Origin: CALKXV01 sp965228905
Lineage (GTDB): Bacteria; Pseudomonadota; Alphaproteobacteria; Rhodobacterales; Rhodobacteraceae
DNA length: 64,000 bases
Assembly (NCBI GenBank): GCA_965228905.1
Contig: CBDDII010000003.1
Coordinates: 1,364,001 to 1,428,000 of the forward strand
Reading direction: 5' to 3'
Shown one piece after another: positions 51,211-60,649 of the stretch. Below the pieces are notes generated by a model. It ran no database searches. It worked only from the letters and a program-made list of their open reading frames with translations, and was not told the DNA's origin. Numbering within the stretch: position 1 is the stretch's first letter; each line of letters opens with the position of its first letter. The translations under genes and the position numbers were made by a program.

Positions 51211-52137
51211 TTACATGCCTGCGCGCATGTTGCCCGCCGCGCGAAGCGCCTGGTTCAGGGTCTCGGCAAGCTGGGCATAGTCCTGCACTTCGGCGTCGCT
51301 CAGCCCCTTGCCTGACAGCGCACGTTCGAAACCCGGGCGCATCGCCTGCCAGTCCTTGGAAATTCCCGCAAGTGCGTCGGTCATTTCGGGGGTGGGGGCC
51401 GGGGCCATCGCGCCGGGCAGGCCGTTGATCAGCGCGTGTTGCGAGGCTTCGAAGACGCCCATGTTGGCGACCGCAGTCTCCTGGCGCTCGGAAGACAGAC
51501 GGCCCATTTTTGCTAGGCAGACATCCCGCGCAATGCTTTGCATCAGCACCTCTTGCCGTGTCATCACCTTGGCCGAAAGCGCTTCGTCCGCACGCACCTC
51601 GAAGGGGTTCACATAGGCCGCTTCGATCTCGGTCGCGACGATCTGGAAGGCGTCGATGATTTTCTGATCCCCCTCGAACAGGGCTGCCTCGGCCTCTGCC
51701 GGAACCGATCCCGTTTCCAGAACCTTCGCCAGTGCCGGTGCGAAGCCTTCGTCCAGAACGGCGCGCGCCCGCTCGACGGCCCGGATGACCCGGGCGCGGC
51801 CTTCACCGTGGTGCAGGCCAAGTGCGGGGTCTCCGTTCAACAGCCCGTCGTGGACGGCGATCAGCCGGGCATGGGTCGCCGTCAGATCCGCGAGGTTCGC
51901 CTCGACCGCGATCCCCTGGTGGATCATGCAGGACTGGTGGCTGATCCGCGCGACAAGCGCCATCTGACGCTCGGCCAGGGCCAGCCGGTTCAGGATGTCC
52001 TCACTTGTTGCGATCTCGAATTGGGACGCTCCTTTTGTCGGTGTCTCACCGGCAAGGGTGGGCGCAGGTGCCGTGGCAGAAAAAAGGGCGACGACCGCCC
52101 CCAAGAGAAGGTGCGGGCAGGGGATTTTGTTCGGCAT
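51211..52137 (-). CDS. PilJ-N-like sensory domain protein
   Basis: The 308-residue exported protein (signal peptide about 1-29, ending TLAG) contains helical bundles resembling the type IV pili methyl-accepting transducer N-terminal domain. The stretch ILNRLALAERQMALVARISHQSCMIHQGI is typical of the family, and a second similar bundle follows (MTRQEVLMQSIARDVCLAKMGRLS). It lacks a membrane-spanning and signalling part, so it is a free periplasmic sensor or binding protein. AGGA lies about 8 nt before ATG. Confidence 0.72.
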   Translation of the reverse strand: MPNKIPCPHLLLGAVVALFSATAPAPTLAGETPTKGASQFEIATSEDILNRLALAERQMALVARISHQSCMIHQGIAVEANLADLTATHARLIAVHDGLLNGDPALGLHHGEGRARVIRAVERARAVLDEGFAPALAKVLETGSVPAEAEAALFEGDQKIIDAFQIVATEIEAAYVNPFEVRADEALSAKVMTRQEVLMQSIARDVCLAKMGRLSSERQETAVANMGVFEASQHALINGLPGAMAPAPTPEMTDALAGISKDWQAMRPGFERALSGKGLSDAEVQDYAQLAETLNQALRAAGNMRAGM

Positions 52138-52413
52138 TGTAAGTCCTATCCTGGAGTTCGGCGCATGGATCACGTGGCAGGCAGAAAGGTCTGCCATTCG
52201 CTGCGGTCCGCAGGACGCCGTTGATTTCGATTGGTTTTCTGATTCCTTACGAATTGGGCAAGATTGGGGTCGCCCCCGGTCGAAAACACCATTCACCCGG
52301 AATCGGATCTTTTGTCGCAGTCGGGGTGATTAATCCTTGGGCAGTTGCGCCCATTGCCCCCCTGTCCGAGGCCCTGTATCTTTCGTCAAAACCCTTACGA
52401 ACAAGAGCAGACA

Positions 52414-54372
52414 ATGGCCGACGACCTTTTGACTCCCACCAAGGGCAAGACCTACGACGCATCCTCGATCCAGGTGCTGGAAGACATGGAACATGTCCGC
52501 CTGCGCCCCGGCATGTATATCGGCGGCAAGGATGATCGTGCCCTCCATCACATGGTGGCCGAGATCATCGACAACTCGATGGACGAGGCGGTCGCGGGCC
52601 ATGCCAACTGGATCGAGGTGGAGCTGCACGAGGATCATTCCGTCACCATCCGCGACAATGGCCGGGGCATCCCGACCGATCCGCACCCGAAGGATCCGTC
52701 GAAGTCGGCGTTGGAGATCATCTTTTGCACCCTGAACGCGGGCGGCAAGTTCTCGGGCGAGAACTATGAAACCTCGGGCGGCTTGAACGGCGTCGGATCG
52801 TCGGTCGTCAATGCGCTGTCGGACCGCTTGCGGGTCGAGGTCGCGCGCAACAAGGAAGTCGTCGCGATGGAGTTCGCCCGCGGCGTACCACAGACCAAGC
52901 TGGAAAAGGTGGGCGCGGCCCCGAACCGGCGCGGCACCTCTGTCACCTTCCACCCGGACCCGGAGATCTTTGGCTCGCTGAAACTGAAACCTTCCCGTCT
53001 GTTCAAGATGGCGCGGTCCAAGGCTTACCTGTTCTCGGGCGTGGAGATCCGCTGGAAAACCGCCGTGGCCGATGGCGACACCCCGATGGAGGCCAAGTTC
53101 CACTTTCCCGGCGGGCTGTCGGATTACCTGAACGAACGGCTTGAAGGCGCGACCACCTATGCCGATCAGCCGTTCTCCGGCACCGTCGATTTCAACGACA
53201 AGTTCGGCGAGCCGGGCAAGGTCGACTGGTCGATCAACTGGACGCCCTCGCGCGATGGCTTCATACAGAGCTATTGCAACACCGTGCCCACGCCCGAAGG
53301 CGGCACCCATGAATCGGGCTTCTGGTCCGCGATCCTGAAGGGCATCCGCGACTATGGCGAGCGTGTCGCCAACAAGAAGGCCAAGCAGATCACGCGCGAC
53401 GATCTTTTGACCGGAGGTTCGGCGCTTGTGTCTGTCTTCATCCGCGATCCGCAATACGTGGGCCAGACCAAGGACCGCCTGTCGAACGAAAGCGCGCAGA
53501 AGATGGTCGAAGGCGCGGTGCGCGATCACTTCGACAACTGGCTGGCCGCCGATACGAAGTCCGCAGGTGCCATCCTCGATTTCCTTGTGCTGCGGGCCGA
53601 GGAACGTCTGCGCCGCCGCCAGGAAAAGGAAACCGCCCGCAAATCCGCCACCAAGAAACTGCGCCTGCCCGGCAAGCTGACCGATTGTTCCAACAAGTCC
53701 CGCGAAGGCACCGAACTGTTCATCGTCGAGGGCGACAGTGCCGGGGGGTCCGCCAAATCGGCGCGGTTCCGCGAATACCAGGCGCTTTTGCCGCTGAAGG
53801 GCAAGATCCTGAACGTGCTGGGCGCGGCTTCGGGCAAGCTGAACCAGAACGCCGAGATCAAGGATCTCTGCGAGGCGCTTGGCGTCGGCATGGGCACGAG
53901 GTTCAACCTCGATGACCTGCGCTATGACAAGATCATCATCATGACAGACGCCGACGTCGACGGCGCCCATATCGCGTCACTTCTGATGACGTTCTTCTAC
54001 ACCCAGATGCGCCCCCTGATCGACCACGGGCACCTCTACCTGGCCTGCCCGCCGCTCTATCGCCTGACCCAAGGGGCCAAGCGCGTCTATGTCCCCGACG
54101 ATGCCGAGAAGGACCGCATGCTGGCCAAGGGCCTGGGCGGCAAGGGCAAGATCGACGTCCAGCGGTTCAAGGGCCTGGGCGAAATGGACGCGAAGGACCT
54201 GAAAGAGACGACGATGGACCCGAAATCCCGCACCCTGATCCGCGTGACGATCGACGAGGACACACCGGGCGAAACGGGGGATCTGGTCGAGCGGCTGATG
54301 GGGAAAAAGCCGGAATTGCGGTTCCAGTATATTCAGGAGAACGCGCGGTTTGTGGAGGAGTTGGATGTTTAG
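52414..54372 (+). CDS. parE: DNA topoisomerase IV subunit B
   Basis: ParE is the ATPase subunit of the enzyme that unlinks daughter chromosomes. The 652 residues contain the GHKL ATP site (EIIDNSMDEAVAG, RDNGRGIPTDPHPK, GGLNGVGSSVVNALS), the transducer domain, and the TOPRIM domain with EGDSAGGSAKSARFREYQALLPLKGKILN and DADVDGAHIASLL. ParE-specific length separates it from GyrB. ATG at 52414 (MADDLLTPTKGK) is the family start. Confidence 0.94.
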   Translation: MADDLLTPTKGKTYDASSIQVLEDMEHVRLRPGMYIGGKDDRALHHMVAEIIDNSMDEAVAGHANWIEVELHEDHSVTIRDNGRGIPTDPHPKDPSKSALEIIFCTLNAGGKFSGENYETSGGLNGVGSSVVNALSDRLRVEVARNKEVVAMEFARGVPQTKLEKVGAAPNRRGTSVTFHPDPEIFGSLKLKPSRLFKMARSKAYLFSGVEIRWKTAVADGDTPMEAKFHFPGGLSDYLNERLEGATTYADQPFSGTVDFNDKFGEPGKVDWSINWTPSRDGFIQSYCNTVPTPEGGTHESGFWSAILKGIRDYGERVANKKAKQITRDDLLTGGSALVSVFIRDPQYVGQTKDRLSNESAQKMVEGAVRDHFDNWLAADTKSAGAILDFLVLRAEERLRRRQEKETARKSATKKLRLPGKLTDCSNKSREGTELFIVEGDSAGGSAKSARFREYQALLPLKGKILNVLGAASGKLNQNAEIKDLCEALGVGMGTRFNLDDLRYDKIIIMTDADVDGAHIASLLMTFFYTQMRPLIDHGHLYLACPPLYRLTQGAKRVYVPDDAEKDRMLAKGLGGKGKIDVQRFKGLGEMDAKDLKETTMDPKSRTLIRVTIDEDTPGETGDLVERLMGKKPELRFQYIQENARFVEELDV

Positions 54373-54381
54373 GGAGTTTCA

Positions 54382-55020
54382 ATGGGATCTTTAGTAATCG
54401 ATTGTCCATATTGCGGAGGAAAGAACTCAACATTTGAGGTCGTTGCCGAAGCAAAAAGTCAGGCGAAAGCCGAGCATTGGTATACGCTCGCATCCTGCGG
54501 TGCTTGCAAAGAACAGGTATTGCTAAAACTGTTCAGCAGAAATCGAGATCATTGGAAAGGTCCAATGGAGCTTTCGAAAAGCAAGCCGCTTAGCGAAAGC
54601 TTTTTTTGGGTCGAGCATCATCCGTCCAACGTGACATCTACGATTCCAGAAGCAATACCCGACAACGTCAAAAGACCATTGCAAGAAGCAGAAGACTGTT
54701 TTCGATCAGGACACTACGGGGCGAGCGCCTCAAGCTACCGAAAAGCCATGGAAAGATCGATTAAGCATTTGGACCCAGACGCGAAAGGAATGTTGTATTC
54801 TCGGATTCGTGGGTTGGAAAAGAAAGGAATATTTCCCCAATCGTTGATTGAGCTATTGGACGAGGTTCGGCTGTTTGGGAATTCCGCATTGCATGAAGAT
54901 GATGAAGACCCTGACAAGGATGATGTCTCCGCAGCGCGGGAATTCGCACAACTTTTTCTAACTTACGCATTCTCACTACCTGACAAGGTGGAAAAGGCCA
55001 AGAAACGAAGAGAAGCCTAG
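54382..55020 (+). CDS. DUF4145 protein, low GC
   Basis: The 212-residue protein has an N-terminal zinc-ribbon (CPYCGG at 8-13 and CGAC near 39-42) and a C-terminal DUF4145 domain (LQEAEDCFRSGHYGASASSYRKAMERSIKHL, LRGLE-like and LLDEVRLFGNSALHEDD). DUF4145 occurs alone and fused to restriction or defence enzymes, and may bind RNA or act as a sensor. Its GC content and codon use are clearly lower than those of parE and later genes, pointing to horizontal gain. It begins 9 nt after parE without being part of that function. Confidence 0.85.
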   Translation: MGSLVIDCPYCGGKNSTFEVVAEAKSQAKAEHWYTLASCGACKEQVLLKLFSRNRDHWKGPMELSKSKPLSESFFWVEHHPSNVTSTIPEAIPDNVKRPLQEAEDCFRSGHYGASASSYRKAMERSIKHLDPDAKGMLYSRIRGLEKKGIFPQSLIELLDEVRLFGNSALHEDDEDPDKDDVSAAREFAQLFLTYAFSLPDKVEKAKKRREA

Positions 55021-55157
55021 CAATCGTTGCACACGCTTTCAGCCCACCAATCCAACCGCTCAATCGGTGCGGTGAAACCGCACCCATAACGCTGACCTTG
55101 AATCCGACGCAATTCGCTCCAATACTCGCGCTTGGGTGTTTAGAGAGGAGTGAATTC

Positions 55158-55331
55158 ATGAAAACTGCTTTGATAATTCTGTCATTGGTCGCATTTCCGG
55201 CCGTCGCGGCCCCAAGCCAAACCGGTCAGTCTTGGCAACCACAGGAATTGAACCACAGCGGCGGCTGCCGGAAGAGTTCGCCGCCGGGGCAATGCTGCCA
55301 CGCCGGGTCGAAACCCTACCACTGCCACTAA
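55158..55331 (+). CDS. Tiny secreted Cys/His-rich protein
   Basis: The 57-residue product has a signal peptide (MKTALIILSLVAFPAVAA) and a 39-residue mature part ending SPPGQCCHAGSKPYHCH. Four Cys and several His suggest disulfides or metal binding. A strong GAGAGGAG ribosome site precedes ATG. The family is not recognised with confidence. It follows the DUF4145 gene in the same accessory-looking patch. Confidence 0.7.
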   Translation: MKTALIILSLVAFPAVAAPSQTGQSWQPQELNHSGGCRKSSPPGQCCHAGSKPYHCH

Positions 55332-55763
55332 CTGGGGTAGGCCGGGCTTTCAGCGCACCAAACCAACCTCGCCTTACGCCGAACACTGAACAAGCGTCCC
55401 GCCCGGTGTGAAGCACCGGGCAGCGCCCGACCCGCCCCCCTCGGGGCGGGCGCTTCTCCGACGCTTTCCAGAAGTACGCCCGTTTGTGCAGCGTGACCGC
55501 TCCAAACCGACCAAACGCGCCCCGACGGGCCGGGCGCTGCCCTCTCCAAGTTGCACACCCGTAGGGCGGGGTTCACCCCGCCTGCGCTCCAAAAAATCCC
55601 CCTTGCCAAATCCCAAAATCGGCGCAGAATTCCACTTGCGAGACTCACCATCCCGCAGCCCAAGGGATCATCGCCCTGACACCCACCAGGCAACCCTGAT
55701 CTTCTGAAAGCTTGACGACCCGCCCGGCATTCCGCCGGCGCGGCTCTTTTTCAGGAGGACCAA
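55332..55763. other. Structured non-coding stretch
   Basis: No gene is supported in these 432 bp. They hold several perfect hairpins: GCCCGGTG/CACCGGGC (55401-55421), CCCGCCCC/GGGGCGGG flanked by AGCG/CGCT (55422-55454), and GGCGGGG/CCCCGCC around TTCA (55565-55582). The last lies in a GTAGGGCGGGG wording that looks like a dispersed palindromic repeat. A CCGGC/GCCGG stem (55724-55738) followed by TTTTT comes before the next gene. Confidence 0.7.
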
Positions 55764-55892
55764 ATGTCCAAGGACAGACGCGGAAATCGCGAAGCGAAGA
55801 AACCGAAGAAGGCCCAGCCCAAACCCCTCGTCACGGCTGGTGCGACTTCGGGCAAGGACGCGCCCGTGATCGCCGGCAAGAAACTCAAATAG
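55764..55892 (+). CDS. Small basic conserved protein
   Basis: A 42-residue frame beginning MSKDRRGNREAKKPKKAQ and ending in VIAGKKLK. A strong CAGGAGG ribosome site lies 6 nt before ATG. Small proteins with the same KRGNREAKKPK opening are widespread in proteobacteria (from memory), so the gene is very likely real. It is probably a nucleic-acid or ribosome-associated peptide; no function is known. Confidence 0.75.
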   Translation: MSKDRRGNREAKKPKKAQPKPLVTAGATSGKDAPVIAGKKLK

Positions 55893-55980
55893 CGAAAGGA
55901 TGGCGCGGGCCGGAAAGGGAGGCTGGCCCGCGCCCTGAACAGGGCTTTCCCCGCGCCGCGCACCGTGCCACAACCTGTCC

Positions 55981-56424
55981 ATGTCGCCGAACCTTGCCTA
56001 TGCCCTGACCATGTTCGCCGCCGGGATCGGTATCCCGGTGCTGGCCGCGCTGAACGCCGCTCTTGGTCAGAAGCTGGGCAATCCCTCCGCCGCCGCATTG
56101 GTGCTGTTCCTGGTCGCGCTGACCGCCGCGCTGATCGCAACGCTGGTCACCGGGCCAGGCGTGCTGAAGGCGGTTCCCGCGCAACCAAAACACCTTTACC
56201 TTGCCGGGTTGCTTGTCGCCTTCTACGTCCTGTCGATCACCTATATCGCGCCCCATTTCGGCATCGGCAACGCGGTGTTCTTCGTCCTTCTGGGCCAGCT
56301 TGCCGCCGCCGGGGCGATCGACCATTTCGGGCTGTTCGGCGCGCGCGAAACGCCGCTTTCCTTCACCCGCGCGGCAGGGATCGCGCTGATGGCCGCCGGG
56401 CTGGCGCTGACCCAGAAAGGCTAG
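55981..56424 (+). CDS. DMT-type (YdcZ/DUF606) membrane protein
   Basis: The 147-residue protein has five hydrophobic helices and matches half-size drug/metabolite transporters of the YdcZ group: GIGIPVLAALNAALGQKLGNPSAAALV and YIAPHFGIGNAVFFVLLGQLAAAGAIDHFGLFG. It probably works as a dimer. No ribosome site is seen. Its stop codon shares CTAG (56421-56424) with the convergent cytochrome gene. Confidence 0.85.
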   Translation: MSPNLAYALTMFAAGIGIPVLAALNAALGQKLGNPSAAALVLFLVALTAALIATLVTGPGVLKAVPAQPKHLYLAGLLVAFYVLSITYIAPHFGIGNAVFFVLLGQLAAAGAIDHFGLFGARETPLSFTRAAGIALMAAGLALTQKG

Positions 56425-56813
56425 CGCTGCACGGTCGCCAGCCATTCCGCGATGCCGACGATTTCCTCGGGTGCGACGATCTCGCGCCCGTCCGGCGCGA
56501 CGGTGGCAGCCGAGGGCCCCTGAAGGATCACGCCGAAGACCGGCATGGGACCGCCGTGCGCCTGCACCTCGGTCGTGCCGTCGATCCGCTCGATCACGCG
56601 GGCCAGCGGGAATTCCCCGCCATTGCCCGCCGCCAGCGCGGTCAGATCGGCGGGCGCAATGCGCAAGAGCGCGGCCATCGGCCCGTCGCCCCGGGCCTCG
56701 GCCCCGTGGCACCCGGCGCAATGGCTGACGAAAGCGGCGGCACCTTCCTCGATGTTCTGGGCAGCAAGCGGCGTGGCGATCACGAACAGGATCGGACAGA
56801 GGCGTTTCAGCAT
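56421..56813 (-). CDS. Periplasmic cytochrome c
   Basis: The 130-residue class I cytochrome has a signal peptide (1-18, ending PLAAQ) and heme motif CAGCH (32-36). A Met ligand candidate lies in GGPMPVFG. ATG at 56813 is preferred over 56819 because AAGGAG sits 6 nt before it. No oxidase or dehydrogenase is adjacent, so its partner is unknown. Confidence 0.85.
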   Translation of the reverse strand: MLKRLCPILFVIATPLAAQNIEEGAAAFVSHCAGCHGAEARGDGPMAALLRIAPADLTALAAGNGGEFPLARVIERIDGTTEVQAHGGPMPVFGVILQGPSAATVAPDGREIVAPEEIVGIAEWLATVQR

Positions 56814-56887
56814 GGGCATCTCCTTTTTCAGGGGAATGATGCCAGATGTCGCCTTGGGCCGCCTTGATCCAGCGCAATCGCGCCGCG

Positions 56888-57562
56888 TTAAACCAGCTTG
56901 CCGTTTTCCAGACGCACCGTGCGGTCCATCCGCGCGGCGAGTTCCGGGTTGTGAGTGGCGATCAGCGCGGCGAGGCCGGTTTCGCGCACCAGTTCCATCA
57001 GCGCGGAAAACACCGTGTCCGAGGTGGCGGGGTCAAGGTTCCCGGTCGGCTCGTCCGCCAGCAAGACCTTGGGTTTATTGGCCAAAGCGCGGCAGAAGGC
57101 GACGCGCTGCTGCTCGCCCCCCGACAGGGCCGCGGGGCGATTGTCGGCCCGGTCGGCCACGTTGACGCGACCCATCAGTTCCAGCGCGTGGGCGCGGGCC
57201 TTGGTCTCGGGCACGCCATTGGCCAGTTGCGGAAGGACCACGTTTTCCACCGCGGAAAATTCGGGCAGAAGGTGATGAAATTGATAAACGAAACCAACCT
57301 CTTGGCGCCTCGCGGCGGTACGGGCCGCATCGCCTTTCCCGACCATGTCGACCCCGCCAATCCGCACGGTTCCGGCGTCGGCCGAGTCCAGCAAGCCCGC
57401 GATATGCAAAAGCGTCGATTTCCCCGCACCTGACGGGGCGACGAGGGCCACGACTTCGCCCGCCGAAAGCGACAGGTCGGCCCCGTCCAGCACCTGCAAG
57501 GCATTGGATTTGCCCGCGTTATAGGTCTTGTCGATGCCCGTCAGGCCCAGTGCCTCACTCAT
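56888..57562 (-). CDS. lolD: Lipoprotein-releasing ATPase LolD
   Basis: LolD powers release of outer-membrane lipoproteins from the inner membrane. The 224 residues show Walker A APSGAGKST (42-50), Q-loop YQFHHLLPEFSAVENV, signature LSGGEQQR, Walker B VLLADEPTGNLD and the switch His in IATHNPELA. FHHLLPEF is a Lol-type feature. Its ATG lies within the last codons of lolC (8-nt overlap). Confidence 0.92.
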   Translation of the reverse strand: MSEALGLTGIDKTYNAGKSNALQVLDGADLSLSAGEVVALVAPSGAGKSTLLHIAGLLDSADAGTVRIGGVDMVGKGDAARTAARRQEVGFVYQFHHLLPEFSAVENVVLPQLANGVPETKARAHALELMGRVNVADRADNRPAALSGGEQQRVAFCRALANKPKVLLADEPTGNLDPATSDTVFSALMELVRETGLAALIATHNPELAARMDRTVRLENGKLV

Positions 57563-58838
57563 AGCGCAGGGCCTCCACCGGGTTCATCCGGGCAGCACGG
57601 CGCGCCGGGAAAAGCGTGATGCCCCAGGACAAAAGCAGCGAAAGGCCGACCGCGCTGAGGACATCGTTCAGTTCCAGTTTCGCGGGCAGACGGTAAATCC
57701 CCCTGACCGAAGCCTCCCAGACCCCGCCACCGGCAGCACCGTTCACGAAGGCGAGGATCTGGTCGAAATAGACGGCAAACATACAGCCAAGGATCACGCC
57801 GAACAGCGTTCCAAGGGTGCCGACCAGCGCGCCGGTTAGAAAGAACACCCGCATGACCGAGCCTTGCGTCAACCCCATGGTGCGCAGGATGCCGATGTCG
57901 CGGCCCTTGTTTTTCACCAGCATGACAAGACCCGAAATGATGTTCATCGAGGCGATGAGAACCAGAACGCTCATCAGCACGAACATCACCGTGTCTTCGA
58001 CTTCCAGCGCACGCAGGAAGCCGCCCGCTGAATCCTTCCATGTCCAGATCAACGCCCGCTCGCCTCCGGCGGCCACAAGCGATGGCGTCATTCCGTCGAT
58101 TTTTTCAGGGTCTACGACGTTGACTTCCAATTCGTCGGCCACGCCGTCACGGTTGAAGTAACTTTGCGCCTCGGCAAAGGGCAGATAGGCGCGGGTGCGG
58201 TCGATGTCGTAACGGCCCGAATTGAAGACATAAACCACTTCGTATTCGTTGACCCGTGGGCTGGTGCCGAACGGCCCCTTGACGCCATTGGGGTTGATAA
58301 AGCGGATCACGTCACCGACACCAACCCCAAGAGCGCGGGCGGCTTCGCGCCCGATGGCGACGCCCCGGTCAAAGTCTGCCAGCGAACCGGCGGCGGTTTC
58401 GGGATCGGCGATACGGGGAATATCGGCCAGGTCTTCGCCAGCGATGCCAAAGACTTCCAGCCCGGTGTTTTCGTCCCTGTGCACGGCCATCACCTGGCCC
58501 TTCACAAGGGGGGCAACCCGCGTCACGCCTTCAACCTCGCCCAGCCTTGCGGCCCAATCGGCATAGTCGGGGATCACCCGGCTGATCGCGCCGCCCTGGG
58601 TTTCATAGGCCGAGGAATAGACCGTGACATGGGCGTTCGCGCCAAGGATGGTCGAGACGAATTCGTCGCGAAAACCGGACCTTACGGCAAGGGTGATGAT
58701 AAGGGCCGCGACCGCCAGCGTGATGCCGATCAGCGAGATCCAGGTCATCACGGATACGCCGCCCTCGGCCCGTTTGGCACGCAGATAGCGCCAGGCGATC
58801 AGGAATTCATAAGCCGCGAAAGGACGGGGGCTGGCCAT
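57555..58838 (-). CDS. lolC: Lipoprotein-releasing permease LolC/E
   Basis: The 427-residue permease has four membrane helices, one N-terminal (about 26-50) and three C-terminal, with a large periplasmic domain between. It opens with AYEFLIAWRYLRAKRAEGGVSVMTWISLIGI, typical of LolC/LolE, and ends ARRAARMNPVEALRYE. Only one such gene is present, so it probably acts as a homodimer with LolD, as in alphaproteobacteria. GGAG lies 6 nt before ATG. Confidence 0.92.
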   Translation of the reverse strand: MASPRPFAAYEFLIAWRYLRAKRAEGGVSVMTWISLIGITLAVAALIITLAVRSGFRDEFVSTILGANAHVTVYSSAYETQGGAISRVIPDYADWAARLGEVEGVTRVAPLVKGQVMAVHRDENTGLEVFGIAGEDLADIPRIADPETAAGSLADFDRGVAIGREAARALGVGVGDVIRFINPNGVKGPFGTSPRVNEYEVVYVFNSGRYDIDRTRAYLPFAEAQSYFNRDGVADELEVNVVDPEKIDGMTPSLVAAGGERALIWTWKDSAGGFLRALEVEDTVMFVLMSVLVLIASMNIISGLVMLVKNKGRDIGILRTMGLTQGSVMRVFFLTGALVGTLGTLFGVILGCMFAVYFDQILAFVNGAAGGGVWEASVRGIYRLPAKLELNDVLSAVGLSLLLSWGITLFPARRAARMNPVEALRYE

Positions 58839-58922
58839 GACTGCTCCGGTTTTTCCTGTTGAATGCCGGGGGCAGGCGGCGGGGTCAAGCCCGCGCGACG
58901 TGCCGGGCCACGCTGGAGGCCC

Positions 58923-60404
58923 TTATTCCGCGGCTTTCAGCGCAAAACCCTTTTCGATCTGGTCCGAGGGGGCCACCGGGTATTCGCCGGAAAAACAGGC
59001 GTCGCAATAGGCCGGCGCTTTGGGATCGCGGCCCTTCGCCTCGCCCACGGCGCGGTAGAGACCATCAAGCGAAATGAACTTCAGCGAATTGACGCCAAGG
59101 TGGTCGCGCATTTCTTCTTCGCTCATCGTGGCCGCCAGCAGCTTTTCGCGCTGCGGCGTGTCCACGCCATAGAAACAGGGCCAGGCCGTGGGGGGGGAGG
59201 CGATGCGGAAATGCACCTCGGCGGCCCCGGCATCCAGGATCATTTCCTTGATCTTGCGCGAGGTCGTGCCGCGCACGACGCTGTCGTCGACCAGGATCAC
59301 CCGCTTGCCCCGGATCAGGGCGCGGTTGACGTTCAGCTTCAGCCGCACGCCCATGTTCCTGATCTGCTCGGTCGGTTCGATGAAGGTCCGGCCCATGTAC
59401 TGGTTGCGGATGATGCCCATGGCATAGGGTATGCCGCTTTGACGGCTGAACCCGATCGCCGCCGGTGTGCCGCTGTCGGGCACGGGGCAGACAAGATCGG
59501 CGTCCACGGGCGATTCCTTGGCCAGTTCTTCGCCAATCGCCGAGCGGGTTTCATAAACTGAACGGCCGTTCAATTGGCTGTCGGGCCTTGAAAAATAGAC
59601 ATGTTCGAAAATGCAGAACCGGGACGTCTTGGTCTCAAAGGGCCGGTGGCTGGTCAGGTTGTCGTGTTCGATCACCACCATTTCGCCCGGGTCGATCTCG
59701 CGCACGAAGTCGGCTCCGATAATGTCCAGCGCACAGGTTTCCGAGGCCAGCGCCCAGCCTTCGTCGCCGATCCGGCCCAGCACAAGCGGGCGCACGCCCA
59801 GGGGATCGCGCACGCCGATCAACTTGGTGCGGGTCATGGCGACCACGGAAAAGGCACCTTCGACACGGCGCAGCGCGTCTTTCATCCGCTCGGGCACGGA
59901 TTTTTGCAGGGACCGCGCCATCAGATGGATGATGCATTCGCTGTCGGAACTGGATTGAAAGATCGAGCCACGCTCGATCAGCTCGCGGCGCAGGGCATCT
60001 GCATTGGTGATGTTGCCGTTATGGGCAATCGCCGCACCACCCATGGAAAACTCGCCAAAGAAGGGCTGAACGTCGCGGATCTGGGTGTTTCCCTTCGACC
60101 CGGCGGTGGAATAGCGCACGTGGCCAATGGCCAATTCGCCGGGCAGGGCGGCAATCACGTCTTCCTTGGTGAAATTGTCGCGCACAAGACCGAAACGGCG
60201 GACCGAGTTGAAGCCTTCTTCGGGGTCATAGCTGACGATCCCGCCCGCCTCCTGGCCCCGGTGTTGCAGGGCGTGAAGCCCAAGCGCGTTGAAACTGGCC
60301 GCATCCGACACGCCAATCGCGCCGAAGATTCCGCATTCTTCGCGCAGTTTGTCGTCGTCGAAAGGATTGGTCGTCAGGGTGCGAGGCAAGGATCGTTCGG
60401 ACAT
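58923..60404 (-). CDS. purF: Amidophosphoribosyltransferase
   Basis: This is the first enzyme of purine synthesis. The 493 residues start with a 23-residue propeptide before the nucleophile Cys at 24 (EECGIFG), followed by the glutaminase domain and the PRPP motif VILVDDSVVRGTT. Cysteines in RFCIFEH, PCFYGVD and YCDACFSG match those that hold the [4Fe-4S] cluster in the Bacillus-type enzyme. It lies downstream of cvpA, but a 678-bp low-GC gap separates them. Confidence 0.95.
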   Translation of the reverse strand: MSERSLPRTLTTNPFDDDKLREECGIFGAIGVSDAASFNALGLHALQHRGQEAGGIVSYDPEEGFNSVRRFGLVRDNFTKEDVIAALPGELAIGHVRYSTAGSKGNTQIRDVQPFFGEFSMGGAAIAHNGNITNADALRRELIERGSIFQSSSDSECIIHLMARSLQKSVPERMKDALRRVEGAFSVVAMTRTKLIGVRDPLGVRPLVLGRIGDEGWALASETCALDIIGADFVREIDPGEMVVIEHDNLTSHRPFETKTSRFCIFEHVYFSRPDSQLNGRSVYETRSAIGEELAKESPVDADLVCPVPDSGTPAAIGFSRQSGIPYAMGIIRNQYMGRTFIEPTEQIRNMGVRLKLNVNRALIRGKRVILVDDSVVRGTTSRKIKEMILDAGAAEVHFRIASPPTAWPCFYGVDTPQREKLLAATMSEEEMRDHLGVNSLKFISLDGLYRAVGEAKGRDPKAPAYCDACFSGEYPVAPSDQIEKGFALKAAE

Positions 60405-60498
60405 ACCCGTCTCGGTTTGGCAGCAAAGCGGGTTTGTCTTACTCCTTCACAGCCGGGGTGTCACGCGACCTTTTGTCAAATCGCGCCCCGAAACGTAT

Positions 60499-60530
60499 GA
60501 AGGCCCGCGGCAGGGCAGTCGCGGGCCTTC
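60499..60530. terminator. 11-bp hairpin upstream of purF
   Basis: GAAGGCCCGCG pairs with CGCGGGCCTTC around 10 nt. On the plus strand TTTTTT follows 8 nt later. It lies 95 bp before the purF start, so it could end a transcript entering from the plus side or fold in the purF leader. Confidence 0.5.
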
Positions 60531-60617
60531 GGATCCTATTTTTTGCACCGCACCGGTGGCACTCGCACAAAAATACTTCAACCAATACTCAGAAACACCA
60601 ATACGACCCTAACGGGA

Positions 60618-60649
60618 GGCGTCGGGAGCCTTGCGGCTTCACCGACGCC
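60618..60649. ncRNA. Compound hairpin, possible structured RNA
   Basis: GGCGTCGG and CCGACGCC enclose AGCC/GGCT around a TTGC loop. The nested stem is too regular for chance and lies in a region without genes. No promoter was found, so an RNA product is speculative. Confidence 0.3.
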
